DNA of 64,000 nucleotides from positions 5,518,001 to 5,582,000 of the forward strand of contig QCXZ01000053.1 of the NCBI GenBank assembly GCA_025024175.1. The letters are read 5' to 3'. A program made the position numbers and the translations under genes. The first letter of the stretch is position 1; each line of letters begins with the position of its first letter. The stretch is from Rhyzopertha dominica. Taxonomy: Eukaryota; Arthropoda; Insecta; Coleoptera; Bostrichidae. Shown here in pieces: positions 1 to 11,700 of this stretch. Under the pieces are notes generated by a model. That model did no database searches and had not been told where the DNA came from. It saw only the letters and a list, made by a program, of their open reading frames with translations.

Positions 1-220
1 GCGCCTTTTAAATGACACATTAATATAAATTTACCAAAGGCTTGTTATATATGTATATTGGTGTATGTTAGAGGACCCGGCATGTGTCTGTAAAAGGCTG
101 ATTTTTAGCAATCTCAGAATTTAAACCCTGACGAAGACTTTAATAAAGTCGAAAGCTTGACAATAATTAAAGAGTTCACTTTATTATAAATAACAACAAG
201 GTCGATTACCCCCAAATTTA
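1..220 (+). repeat. End of a Penelope-like element entering from the left
   Basis: Positions 128-158 hold CTGACGA, a hairpin (GACTT/AAGTC) and GAAAGCTTGAC, the same layout as other PLE ends in this window. No coding part is visible. The rest of the element would lie outside the window. Assignment rests on this motif only. Confidence 0.4.
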
Positions 221-524
221 ACAAAAATATTTATAAAAAATTGTGTGCCCGCAAACTTTTCTCGGAAAAATCGCTGTCTCTTGAAAACACTGACAAAAAG
301 TTATTAGTCTGACGTTTCGATTACAGCTGTAATCTTTGCCAAAGACGAAGAACCTCAAAATGTGCCTAATACAAGTTCAAACAAAATTTTGAATATAAAT
401 AAACAAATCACCGAGGAAGCGAGACGTCATAGAAACAACGAGCCAACCTGATAAAAAAGAACCTAATGACAAAAAAGGAACTACCTACCTACTAGATATA
501 CACGAACTACTTAATAAACGATAA

Positions 525-932
525 CTACAAAATAGCCATCCAAATGTCACCTAACTCATAATTTCCACAATCCCTATTAAAATTATTAGTATTTCTACAA
601 ATTTCTATAGCTTCTTTTATTAGACCTTTGTGATAATATTTTTCTGTATGTAAAATTTTTCTTTTATCAAAGTCAATCATGTGTTTAGTCAAATATGAGT
701 GTTCAGCTGCGGAAGATTTATCTATCTGTTGCAGCCTAGTAGCACGTATGTGTTCTTTTAAACGCGTACCTACTTTTCTTTTAGTTTGACCTATGTAACA
801 CTTGCCGCATGAACAAGTAATTTTGTAAACACCTTCACTCTTTAAATGTACTTTATCTTTAGTATAACTTAAATTTTTATCTAAATTATTATAAGCGCTA
901 TCAACAACTAAAATATCGTGTTTTCTAAGCAT
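525..932 (-). pseudogene. GIY-YIG endonuclease domain of the PLE
   Basis: This is an open 135-residue segment with GVYKITCSCGKCYIGQTKR followed by TRLKEH, the GIY-YIG core with the nearby arginine. A cysteine pair inside the motif (CSCGKC) matches the PLE version. In PLEs this domain nicks the target DNA for retrotransposition. It is separated from its RT by stops, so it is a fragment rather than a functional gene. Confidence 0.85.
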
Positions 933-1341
933 CCTCTTTAATTTTTCCTAAAGGCCTTGTACATAAGGCAAACTCAACTTCAATTTACTTTGTCCTGGCT
1001 GAGAATGTACTAGATTTGGATGAGCACTTTTATTAAAAACTGACCAAATATTCTTATTTCTATAACGATTTCTCACGAGCCCTGATTTAAGATGATATAC
1101 ATATTTCTTTTTGTAAAGAAGTTTCGTCTGAGATCCTTTGTGCTCTAAGAAATAACGTCTTTATAAGACTATTCTTTTGAGAGGGAGGCTGGTGAGATGT
1201 GGCATGTAAATATCTGTCTGTGTGTGTTGGTTTTCTGTAAACCTTGTGTCCTAACTGTCCAGTGTTTATTCTGTAAATTTGGACATCCAAGAAAGGTAAA
1301 CTACCATTCCATAGTAAATTTTATGTCATGATTTTGACTGT

Positions 1342-1794
1342 TCATTCTATACCTTGGGACCAAATAACAAAAGTGTCTTCTATGTACCTATACCAACATT
1401 TTGGCTTAAACTGAAAACTGTTTATCGCTATCTGTTCAAAATCTTCCATAAACAAATTGGCTACTACAGGACTTCGACGTGAACCCGTTGCACAACCTGA
1501 TTTTTGTTCATAAAAATTAGCGTTCCATAAGAAATAAGTAGACTTTAAACAATGTTCAGATAATCTGGCTATCGTGTCACCTAGTGGATCTCTATTAAGC
1601 TTAGATTTGATGATATCTATCGTTTCAGGGATGGCTGCTTTCGTAAATAAAGAAACCACGTCAAAACTAACTAAAATATCACCTTTTGAAATACTTAAAC
1701 CTTTTATAATATCAATAAAGTCTGAAGAATTTTTGATGAAACTACTGGTTTTTCCTACATAAGGTTTTAAATAGTTAGCACAAAACTTTGCCAA
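1342..1794 (-). pseudogene. PLE reverse transcriptase fragment
   Basis: The open segment of 150 residues carries SFDVVSLFT (first catalytic Asp), YEQKSGCATGSRRSPVVANLF and WYRYIEDTFVIW. These are the PLE-type RT motifs, which resemble telomerase more than LINE RTs. The third-motif change to IED, and frame breaks on both sides, indicate an inactive copy. Confidence 0.85.
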
Positions 1795-2172
1795 TCATAT
1801 TGACTGTGTGTCTTAACGGGACATTGGTTTTATGGATTTTGGGGAAGCCATACAATTTAGGCAACTTGCAATTGGAAACAATTAAAAGAGACTTCTCCTC
1901 ATTCGAAAGATTTGAACTTTTGATAAGATCATTAGTAATTTTGAAAATTTTTGATGTCGGATCTCGGGATAATTTTTTATATGTTTCCTCATTTAACAAT
2001 TCTCTAACTTTATTCTAATAATCTGTTCTATCTAAAATTACTGTGGCTGAACCTTTATCTGCTCTAGTAACTGTAATGGACTTATCTCTATTCAAATCTT
2101 TAAGAGCCTTTATTTCCTCAGATGTCACATTAGGTTTGGACGTACGTGCATTTCTAATAGCGTGGCATACAT

Positions 2173-2760
2173 CCTTATGTACAAGGTCTTTCGAAAAATT
2201 AAAGAGGATGGTTAGAAAACACGATATTTTAGTTGTTGATAGTACATATAATAATTTAGATAAAATTTTAAGTTCTACTAAATATAAGGTACATTTAGAG
2301 AGTGAAGGTGTTTACAAAATTACTTGTTCTTGCGGCAAGTGTTACATAGGTCAAACTAAAAGAAAACTTTGGTAAAACAAAAATTTTACATACAGAAAAA
2401 TATTATATAAGCAAAACCAGTTCTATGCCGTGCTGTCTACACTAGACCTAAACTGCACTGATGAGCTGTAATGGCAGCGAAATAGATCTATCTTTTTTAT
2501 CAGGTTGGAACGCTGTTTCTATGACGTCCCGTTTCTTTGGTGATTTGTTTATTTACTTTCAAAATTTTGTATGAACTTGTGTCAGGCAAATTTTGAGGTT
2601 CTTCGTCTTTTACAAAGATTACAGATGTAATCGAAACGTAAGGCTAATAACTTTTTGTCGGTGTTTTCAAGAGACGGCGATCTTTCCGAGAAAATATTAT
2701 CTTATATTTTGGACGCTGAAAGCATTCACCTTCGTATCTTTAATATATATTTATTTTGTA
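2173..2760 (+). mobile_element. Second PLE fragment, opposite orientation
   Basis: From about 2173 the sequence repeats, on the plus strand, the GIY-YIG linker and motif seen on the minus strand around 975-770 (KHDILVVDSTYNNLD, then GVYKITCSCGKCYIGQTKRK). The end of the domain is deleted after TKRK. The element end at 2600-2735 has a hairpin followed by GAAACGT. The two copies face each other head to head. Confidence 0.8.
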
Positions 2761-3939
2761 AAAATTCATTAAGGGAGGAGGTATGTTAGATGTGTTCTCG
2801 GCTAAAGCCTTTATCTATCTCTTTACCTTGATGCTTATCCTTATCCTTGATTGTTTTTTTTGTATTCAGTCACAAATAAATGCTCGTGGTGTATACTCAC
2901 ATGGACTTTTATTTCTTGTCCTCTGCTATTCAAATTAATAGCTAATCTTTGATATTCAAATTAGTAGCATACGTAACATATACATAGTAAGCCAGGAAGC
3001 AGTCAAGGTTCTAAAGTGGGGTTATTGCAAACTTCACAAATTTATTTTCGATCGAAGACTCCAGCCGCAAACCACTTACCCGAAGTTTTGTTACCGCCTC
3101 TTTCACCATCTGAAATGATAAGCGAAATTCAAGTGATATTCCTTTCAGATCTTTCACAATCGCAGACGCCCGCAAAGTTATAATTCCCGACATCCGCCCC
3201 TTTATAAGCCTCGCGAGTTCTTTCCCCATTATCGACGTTACCCGATAAAAAACCCTTTCCACTCAGGCTCTCCATTCCAAAGGATTTGGCAATATTCGAA
3301 GGCGATCTATTAAATTATAATGCCCGCTCCCCAGCATTGGCGGAATGTCGAGATCATTCATCGTGCATCATCTCCCGAAGAGTAGGGCTATCGGGACACG
3401 GAGGCGTATTTATGGCAGTCTGGAGAAAAGAATATCCGACGAAGGGAGAGCATTTGCATTTTCAACGGCGGGGCGCTGAAAAGCCGCGTACTGTTGGGTT
3501 TTTTAGATGTTTTGCGCGGAAGAACGTAAAAGCCAACGGCAGACTGCAATACAGGAAATAATAAGGCTGCAATTTGTTTAGCTACAGATAAACCAAGAAC
3601 CGACCACGTGATATCAGTTCCCATGATATTATCGAACGGGATGTTATATGAGATGTAGGGAGCATAGCTGTCTGCTTGAAACGGTTGGGTTGCCGCAATT
3701 ACTACATTGATAAAATAGATGTTATTGGAATCCAGTTGCATCTGAAAAATATCAGTATTCAATTCATTCAACGGTTATATTAGGGGATTCTAATATTACT
3801 GATATAGAAAATACTAAGACTCTGCAACACTTCAAGCTATTTAACGACATACACCAAATGAATTCAGTGTATAACAAATAATAGATACTTGGACCAAGTA
3901 CTAAGTACTTTAGATATGCTTTGCGACATCATCAGGATT
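2761..3939. other. No recognised gene; G+C-richer patch with open frames
   Basis: Between the PLE and the LINE there is a patch (about 3000-3750) with more G+C than average. It holds open frames on both strands (3388-3771 minus, 127 codons; 3286-3561 plus, 91 codons). Neither resembles a family I know and neither has convincing splice sites. It may be unique host DNA. Confidence 0.3.
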
Positions 3940-5630
3940 GAGTTGAAACTTGTAGATCAAGTATATCATCACCCTGCATTGGAAGCTACTCTTGCTGTTA
4001 CACATACAGTACTGAAACATGGTTAAGTCTGCATATTTCATCTAATGAGCTATTTCCTGATCATTTCAATATTTGTCGTGATGATAGAGTTACTGGGCGT
4101 GGTGGAGATGTACTAATTGCTATAAGAAATAAACGCACTCTTTAAATATTGTATCTCCAGTTTCTGTCGTTGACATTTGGGGGTAAACGTTTAATCCCGA
4201 AAAGGCTATTTTATTATTATTGTATTGTATATACCTCCGGCACAACACTTGGATAGTTATGTTTGATTATTTGACTACCTCGAATAAACTCCAGATTTTT
4301 CACTTCCGATATTAACATGTGAGAACTTCAATACTTAGGAGTCTTCAATCTGTCAGTCTGGTTTTCATATTTCAAGTCTATATACCATTTATTTTCAGTT
4401 TGTTGATTTGAATAACTTAATTCAGAATAACAGTGTGCTGAATTCTAGCAACAAAATGTTAGACCTGATTCTAGCGAACCGTAACTTACTCACTGATGTA
4501 TCAAGGCATTATTTTCCGTTGGTTGAAGAAGATTATCATCATCCATGTTTGAATTCTACATTGGACTTTATAAAGGACCATCTCGTTCATTTTCAGCAAC
4601 TAATGATACTCTTAAGTTCAATTTTCGTAAAGCAGATTTTCAAGGTTTGGATTCTGCCCTAGTTCAAGCTGATTGGTCTATTGTCGTTGATAAAGCTGAT
4701 CCTGAATTAGCATGCCATCACTTTTATCAAATCTTGTATAATATCCTGGATAGGTTTGTGCCGAGGCAAAGAATAGTTCACAAAGTGGTCAAGTATCCTT
4801 TGTGGTTTACGAGTTCCATCATCTAGAAGATTAAGCGAAAGAATAGGCACTGGAATCTTTTAAGAAAAACCAAGCTCCTTTTCCATCTAGATGTAGTGAA
4901 GTCTTTACGCAAAGATATTAGACAAGAAATTGCCAGAGAACACAATAAATTCATAGAATCAACTGAACGTTTACTTGAAAATGACCCTAAAACATTTACG
5001 TTCTTCATCAGTTCGAAAAAGCAGTCTTCCAATCATCCAGGTTCCATGCATTTTAAGGACAACCTGTTGGAGAATCAGTAAGAAATTGTTAATGCATTTG
5101 GCAAGCACTTTTCCAGTGTCTACAAGTTCAACTGTGATAATATCTGCGATAGTACCATTGCCCATCACTCTGTGATAAACTTGACTGTTGTAATATCAAC
5201 AGTGATAACCATCTAAGTGATGTTTTTGGGGGCTATGAAGGGGATGAAGTTCAACAACGTTGTGGTCTCGACACCATTCCAGCATATGTTGTAAGAGACT
5301 GTTTTCAAGATCCTTTGTGTCAGATACTTAATTTAATAATTTCTACTTCTATTTATACAAATAAGTGGAAATTATCTCGTGTATTTCTTTTATTTAAGAC
5401 AGATGGCAAGAGGCATATTAATAATTACAGACCAATAGCAATAATAGCTAATAATTTGTAAGTATGAATTTGTAGAACTGTATAAAGATATTTATATAAT
5501 AATCGGAACAATTTCTTTTTATTTAGGTTGGAGAGACTCTTTCCTTACGTCAAAAATTTGAAAATTTTGCTATGCTACACAATACTCCTCTTGGATTTAC
5601 CCTATCCGGTGTAAAAATACGATATCGGTA
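3940..5630 (+). mobile_element. LINE relic (endonuclease and start of RT), Jockey/CR1-like
   Basis: Around 4000-4135 the plus strand reads STETWLSLHISSNELF and GGDVLIAIRN, typical of the apurinic-type endonuclease of non-LTR elements. At 4408-4500 NKMLDLILANRN matches the end of that domain. A linker follows (4545-5060). RT begins with INNYRPIAIIANN at 5416-5457 and continues after a 69-base gap with ERLF and LHNTPLGF. Many stops and frameshifts show decay, and the 3' part is missing. Confidence 0.75.
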
Positions 5631-5639
5631 AAGCTNTTT

Positions 5640-5999
5640 TTCGGTTGGTTAGCCTAAGGGTACGGGAGAAACTCTTTGCGTGGGTATACAAAAGGGTCGC
5701 CTGAAATCGAGTTGGATCTTGACAAAAATATATTCTTTCTTTATTTGATGAACTCTGGGATACGTCAGATTGTTATGTACACGAGAGCGACTCCAGTATT
5801 TGATGGAAAACATTCAAACAACGTCTTTGATTTCGTTTATGCTAGTTTTGAAATAGCACATAATATTAGACAATAGTAACTCCATTACCTTAAGGTGTAT
5901 TAAATTAGAGCAGAAAAACGAATATGTACACTATTTAACTTAGCAATTTATTTGACTCTGGTGTTGTTGTTGTTGGTGAAGTGCCTTCTTTAGAACAAA
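5640..5999. other. No recognised gene
   Basis: A short open frame at 5676-5876 (66 codons) matches nothing I know. One N base lies near 5637. I see no element ends here. Confidence 0.3.
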
Positions 6000-6004
6000 G
6001 GTTT

Positions 6005-7270
6005 TTAACTGTGCTATAAAGGGTTGTTCGATTCACTACGGCAAATCGATTCTGCATGCTTTTCCAAAAGATCCATTGATGGGTTAAGAATGTATAGTCC
6101 GTAATGGTTTAAACTATTAATTTCAACAAATTGTACACAAAGATTTGGGGCGAGCAGATTGGTAGAAAGCACCTCCAATTTGATGTGAAAAAGCTTAGGA
6201 CACTGAGGATGTGTGACTCTCACTTTTCAACTGACCAAAAGTACCAATGTCAAATTTAAAGGCAGGTCGAGTGCCTGATATGAGTTTACATGTTGTAGAA
6301 GGTATAAAAACCGTTAAAACAACCACCAATACGATCAAAATAATACTATAATTTACAGTCTCGCCCATGATTGAGAGCACTTGCCATGCCAACATACCTC
6401 CTATCAAGGCTTCTGTTGAAGCAGATGAACCTGAAGAACCTCAACCAAGCACTTTATATACCCCCTCTACTCCTCAAAAAAGAAGTGGTAAGCATTTTTC
6501 TATGGCTACAAAATAGGAGTGTTTTTGCAATTTTTGTAGACAGCTAATATACTAATAAGAAATTTTTGTAAATACAGTCAGAGCTTTGGCTCATCATCAT
6601 TAGTTATGAGTGTATGTAATCATGTAGTACATGCTGCATAATAATTCCATTACATCAAAACTGCATGGTTTATTTGCAATGTTTATGGATGATACCAGTA
6701 ATTTTATACCTTTTCGAATACGCTTTATTTTATTTATCGTTATGGATANTCAAATAAGAATTAATGAGCTAGCAGTTGAAGATTGGAATTAACACCGAAA
6801 GCAAGTAGGTTCTACGAGTTTGCCAAGGGCATGTTGCATAGAGCCAGACTGTTTTCTAAAGAAAATGTTACGAACGAGGAACGACTACAGGATGCAATGA
6901 GAATAGCAGTACTTGAATCCTCTGAAGACAAAGGTGAACACTGCTACTGTTCGGTTTTATACCTCGCGCACTGTCAATCTCAAAAATGCTACNGATTGCA
7001 CAGAAAAGTTTTGCACTACCATCACGTAAAACCCTGATGACTTTGCACCGAAAAATTCCCTTCAAGTTTGGAACTAATATACACATATTAAATATAAGAA
7101 TAATCCGTGTCAAAAATGTCTGATAGAGATCGTTATTGTTGTTTCCTATTTGATGATGTGTCTCTTGAAGCCTCATTTACATTTTTAAAAACTGATCACA
7201 TCGGCTTTAACAGCAACCTAGAGTGGCAGATCATGCCTAAAGGATTTCATTACAAAATATATAAATGACC
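6005..7270 (+). pseudogene. P-element/THAP-type transposase relic
   Basis: The plus strand carries, in shifting frames, pieces of a THAP zinc finger (LHAFPKDPLM near 6050; LRTLRMCDSHFSTDQ near 6195-6235), a linker exon-like piece ending at GTAAGC (near 6490), a helical segment LTPKASRFYEFAKG (6786-6830), FALPSRKTLMTLHRKIPFKF (7005-7065), and CCFLFDDVSLEASF (7137-7185) around the first catalytic aspartate. This order matches THAP9/P-element transposases. Frameshifts, stops and the missing C-terminal half make it a dead copy. Confidence 0.72.
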
Positions 7271-8477
7271 CAATAAAAGTATATTTGTAATAGTTAGTTA
7301 AGACTTTAGGTTTTCCCCATCATTATAGATATTTTTAGTTCGGTGGAATGCAGTTGAATTGCAGTTTCTTCTACAATTATACTTTTATATTTATGTAGGT
7401 ACTTTAAGTTTATGTTGCGTTACGTATCGGATCTCACAAACTTCGGAAACAGTCTTTGGTGACCATTAACAATGATATAATTCTAGATGGTGCGGTTATC
7501 AAAATCTCAAATTCTGTATTTTTGACAGTCATCTTAACTTTGAGGAACACGTTTTGGCTAAATCTTGTCTTCAATAACACTGATTACTTAGTGCAGTTTA
7601 TTTTAATTTATTGTCGAAATCTCTGAACAATAAGTTGCAAGTTTTACAAAACTCTTGTTGCAGCTTCTTTTATCAATAAACATTTTAGTGAATTTTTTCC
7701 AACATCGTTAAAGTTATTTGTAATTGCATTTGTAATAGTATAGGGCATAACATGATTCTTAAAGTGGCGCAGTACTCAATGTTTCTGCTGTGTTCAAAGC
7801 AACAGGACTTCGGAATTCAATCTAGTATTACCCCAAGCACCCATCATACCTTGACATCCCCTAATGCAGTTCCCAATTACTTTATTCTAATATTAATCCG
7901 CGCATCACCGCCAAGAAAATTAATGACTTCCTTCATGGTCCCGGAACTTGGCAACTTCCTGTATTTAAAATCCTCTTAGGAAGTTTCGTTATTTCCATTT
8001 CATCCGGGAAAGTTGGAAGAATGAGGTAAAAAAAATATCTAATACGGAACTTCGGACCAACGCTAATAATGATGGATGGGGAGTCCCGGCTAAAAACGGA
8101 TCAAGTATGTACACACTAGGGTGGAGGGGGCAGGTAATAAGGTTCTTTGGAGAGCAAACATCTGCAGGTTTATTTTTTGACGAAAGATGATGGATATGAC
8201 GGATAATAGGTTTATTGTTTATTCATAATTATGCAGTGTAAGAATGTATAAATGAACGGATTAAACCAATGAAAACCAGAATCAAGTCTACCATAATTGA
8301 GATACAAATACAAATACACAGCAAACAATTTTTTGTAGATAATAAAGAGAGGCAAATTTCTGCGGAGTACAGGTGAACTTGGCACCAAGTTTATAAAATA
8401 AACAGGCCTTTTCAGCACCGGAAACTTCAGGTAATTTTGAAGCAACCTTTCAGATATAGGTATACTGGTCACTAGCC
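7271..8477. other. No recognised gene
   Basis: AT-rich sequence with short open frames only (7752-7979 plus, 8212-8472 minus), none with recognisable motifs. The hAT MITE was inserted at the right edge of this stretch. Confidence 0.3.
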
Positions 8478-8485
8478 ATTCCCAG

Positions 8486-9237
8486 CAGTGATGGGCGCGT
8501 AGAATACTCCATGTAGATTACGCCATTATCTACGCGTAAACTATGTAATATTCTACTTTAAAAGTCTACTGTAGAAAATAACATGATGTAGATAAACAGC
8601 AAACTAGTAATATTTAGTACTTTTAACAGCTTGCAATGCCTCAAATCACAGTATTATTTTGCATATTATTATTTTTGTTGCTTCCTAACTAAACAAAATA
8701 CTACTTCGTTGTAATTAAAATAACTAGACACACGTTAAACAACAATAACTTGTATCGGCATACAGTTAGGGCCAGAGGGCACAAGCGTGCTTTGGAGCCC
8801 TCAATCGGGCAATGGGTTCTTAAATGACTGTTAACTATGATTTTATTATCTTTCTTGTCTATAAACGGAAGAAGACGGGCTATTTCATATGTTACCTATT
8901 ATACCTAATATACTCGTAGAAGAAAAGACTTCGAAACGCATGTTTTGTCTCAAAGAAGTAAGAAAACCGTTTGGATATTCTGATGACTTACTAAAATAAG
9001 TTATGCAAATTTATAATATAAATATTAAAAAACTACAGTGCTTTAAAAAAATTTAAGAATTGACCCATAAAACAGAGAAATTGGAACAAAATAATTTGCA
9101 CAATACACTTAATATACAATAGCCATAATATACTCGTCTCATATTTTCTACTCAAAATCTATGCCAAAATGCTTTATCTGCATTTTCTACGCGGGTAATG
9201 TAGAAAATTATAATTTACGCGTAAGCGCCCATCACTG
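8486..9237. mobile_element. Non-autonomous hAT element (MITE) with 8-bp TSD
   Basis: The element begins CAGTGATGGGCGCGTAGA and ends with the inverse, ...CGCCCATCACTG, the terminal pattern of hAT transposons. It is flanked by the exact 8-base duplication ATTCCCAG at 8478-8485 and 9238-9245, the hAT target-site length. It is 752 bp, has no transposase, and its ends carry repeated TAGAA/TTCTAC motifs that may be transposase-binding sites. Confidence 0.9.
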
Positions 9238-9245
9238 ATTCCCAG

Positions 9246-10960
9246 GCATAGATTAATGGCAGCCAGCGCTTAATTATCGTATTGCTGAAATATTACACCA
9301 GATGCACGATGAAGAAACCAAGCAAATTATTATTTGTATATAACGAATGGACCATACGTTAACAGTAGCTTTATTCGGTCAAAATATGACAAAATAAAGC
9401 AACTTACCTTATAGCAAACAAATTTGAGGTTGAGGACAACTACCCTTCAAAATCGTTTTGGGCAAGTGTTTGTGAATATTGCAAAGGAAGTAGTAAAAAT
9501 ACGAGTACTAAAAATACACCAGTTCAGTAACAAAATATAGAAAACTTTATTAACACATTGAAATGTTTTTTTTTAATTTAGTGTCGTCAACTTTACTGCA
9601 GAGTTTGCTTGAGGGTAGTTATGAATGGCCAACATTGATGCTTGATGATGGATTAACTGGTCGGCTGCGTATTTTGAGACAAGGAAGCTACCGTTCACAT
9701 ATGGCCCACTACCGGACACCCTGTATACCTACCTACGTAAATGAACATTTTATCATTTTGGTTGGCGCTACACGGATGGATAGATGTATAGAGCAGAACT
9801 AGCGTGAACATAATATGCTAGTTGTAAAAATTATGCTGAAAAGTGAACGGATATTGTGGACCTGCAGTGATCAGAGAATAGCAATTTTATTTCAAATATG
9901 TTGTGCTTTTGAAGGACATATCAATAACTTTCAAAGCTGAAGTACAAGTTTATTAGGAAAAGATTGGCAGCTTTATCAGTACAATTTTATGTACATTATT
10001 TACAACATTTACAAAGGTTATTATTTTTTACTTATGTCTCAAACTTTAGTTGATATAAAAATTGAGTAATGATTTCTTTAAAGAAATAAATGAAATGTTT
10101 GCAAAAACAAAGCAAAGCTTCAAAAACCAAAGATTCGTCACGATGACACACCTTTAATATAATGTAAAGTGAAAAATTATTGTATATTATCAGTAAAGGT
10201 ATTAAAAAGTAGTGCCGTTATTAAGATCAGTGGTACTCAGATGGACCGTCTCAAAAGTGCCCAGTTCACCGGTCGTTCGCTCATAGCCAGTGCCCAGTTG
10301 GCCTGTTATAAACTGTCACTAAATTTCTAGAGGATTATTTGGTGCCGAGTTGGGGTCCGCCCTTTCTGCGGTAACTATTTGTCATACTTATTATACACGA
10401 CATGATTTTTTTCTGTTGTCCGATAGTTATACGTATGTGCATCAATTTACAGTTGAGTATTAAACGAGATATTGATACAGATCGTCTGAACTAAAAAACT
10501 GCGAATAGGTTTACGTAGGTTGCTAGATAATTTTAGCAATACGAATATTTGTTGTGACTTCTTGTTGGCAGTGCCTCTAGCGGAGATCAAATGCTGTTGG
10601 ACTACCAAAGAAAACATTGGTGCCTTCGAAACTCAAAAGGCTTCACATGAGAAACAGTGATGATAATCTCCATCGAACTCAAGGCATGGCGATGTAGAGA
10701 CATCATTTACTACGGGATGAACTCTAGCTCTAGGCTATTTATTGCCTTCAAGAACCACTCCGAACAAGCCATACAAGACTGTCTTCATTGTATATATTTT
10801 CCTCTAGTTTTATTTGTATGTGGTTTTTATTTCGCTTGTTTCGTTTGTGCTTTTGTGTTGGTTTTGTATTCCCCCTTCTTTGCCTTCGTGATGTATTCCT
10901 TACGCAAATTCTTATCTTGTCACTTGTTTTATATGTTTAATAATTTCTTTCTCGATAACA
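9246..10960. other. No recognised gene
   Basis: AT-rich DNA with open frames at 9563-9802 and 10657-10965 that show no family motif. A G+C-richer patch at 10220-10380 (with a twice-repeated TGCCCAGTT) has no clear identity. Confidence 0.3.
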
Positions 10961-11700
10961 AATAATAGATTTGTTCGCGGACCACTTTACGGACCGATTC
11001 TGAACTAATTCTGAACCAGTTCAGAACTGCTTTAATGCGCATGCGTAGTTATTTACCAGTTCTTGATTTCTACTTACCGCGAACGGTATAATTTTAAATA
11101 AGGTACTTTTGCTTACATTAAACCTATCTGAAACAACCCTATATGAAGTTGCGGCATTTGCAGAAAACCACAAAAAACCGTTATATATTTAAATGATGTG
11201 ACTTTTTCAGAATCTCCTTCCTGTCATTTATAATATTCAGAATCAGCAAATCGGTTTAATAACTCTTCCGTCATTTCTCGCGAAAATGCTGCATGTATTT
11301 TTCTCCACTAAATTGTGGCAACACTTCTTCATGTCCTCATCACTAGACGATAACTGATCCATGTCCGACGTAGTGCATTGAGTAATAATTAATGAACAAA
11401 ACTCAAAAATTCACTTTACAAAAAACTAGAGGTTAGTTTTCGCGAAAATTTGCCAGAACAGCTGATGATAAGTTGATAATGGGCATGTGCGGCAGAAGCG
11501 AATTTTTAATTCTAGCGAAAATTCCAGGACTGCTATAACTAATTCTGAACGAATAATTAACACATCCAAAGTGATCCGCGAACACAGAACTGTTACTAAA
11601 AATCCAGAACTTTTTTTACCGCGAACGCATCTTTTTGAACTGCGCATGCATATAGTACCTGAATTAGTGCAGAATTGCATCCGCGAACAAACCTATTATT
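10961..11700. mobile_element. Inverted-repeat element with GTTCGCGG ends
   Basis: The left end AATAATAGATTTGTTCGCGG (10961-10980) is matched at 19 of 20 bases by the reverse complement of the right end (11681-11700). Imperfect similarity extends inward for about 120 bases, including GCGCATGC and TTACCGCGAACG. No clear direct target duplication is visible. A short minus-strand frame near 11360-11240 (MDQLSSSDEDMKKCC) may be a leftover coding start. The superfamily is undecided; PIF/Harbinger is one option. Confidence 0.6.

Larger units (their letters stand above)
255..2172 (-). mobile_element. Penelope-like retroelement relic (RT + GIY-YIG)
   Basis: On the minus strand the pieces read in order: an N-terminal block (KALKDLNRDKSITVTRADKG, about 2160-2060), TYKKLSRDPTSKI and FPKIHK (1999-1775), reverse transcriptase with LVSFDVVSLFT and ANLFMEDFE (1794-1342), VYRKPTHTDRYLH (1290-1087), and a C-terminal GIY-YIG nuclease (932-525). 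Several frameshifts and stops separate them. The RT catalytic box, normally YVDDT, reads YIEDT, so one catalytic aspartate is lost. The element end near 300-345 has a hairpin followed by GAAACGTC when read on the minus strand. Confidence 0.88.

Noticed and set aside
1574..2018. Plus-strand frames over the first PLE
   Set aside because: They are antisense shadows of the PLE reverse transcriptase and N-terminal region on the minus strand.
3388..3771. 127-codon minus-strand frame as a host gene
   Set aside because: No recognisable domain, no splice partners, and an overlapping plus-strand frame is also open. The G+C-richer composition alone explains long frames.
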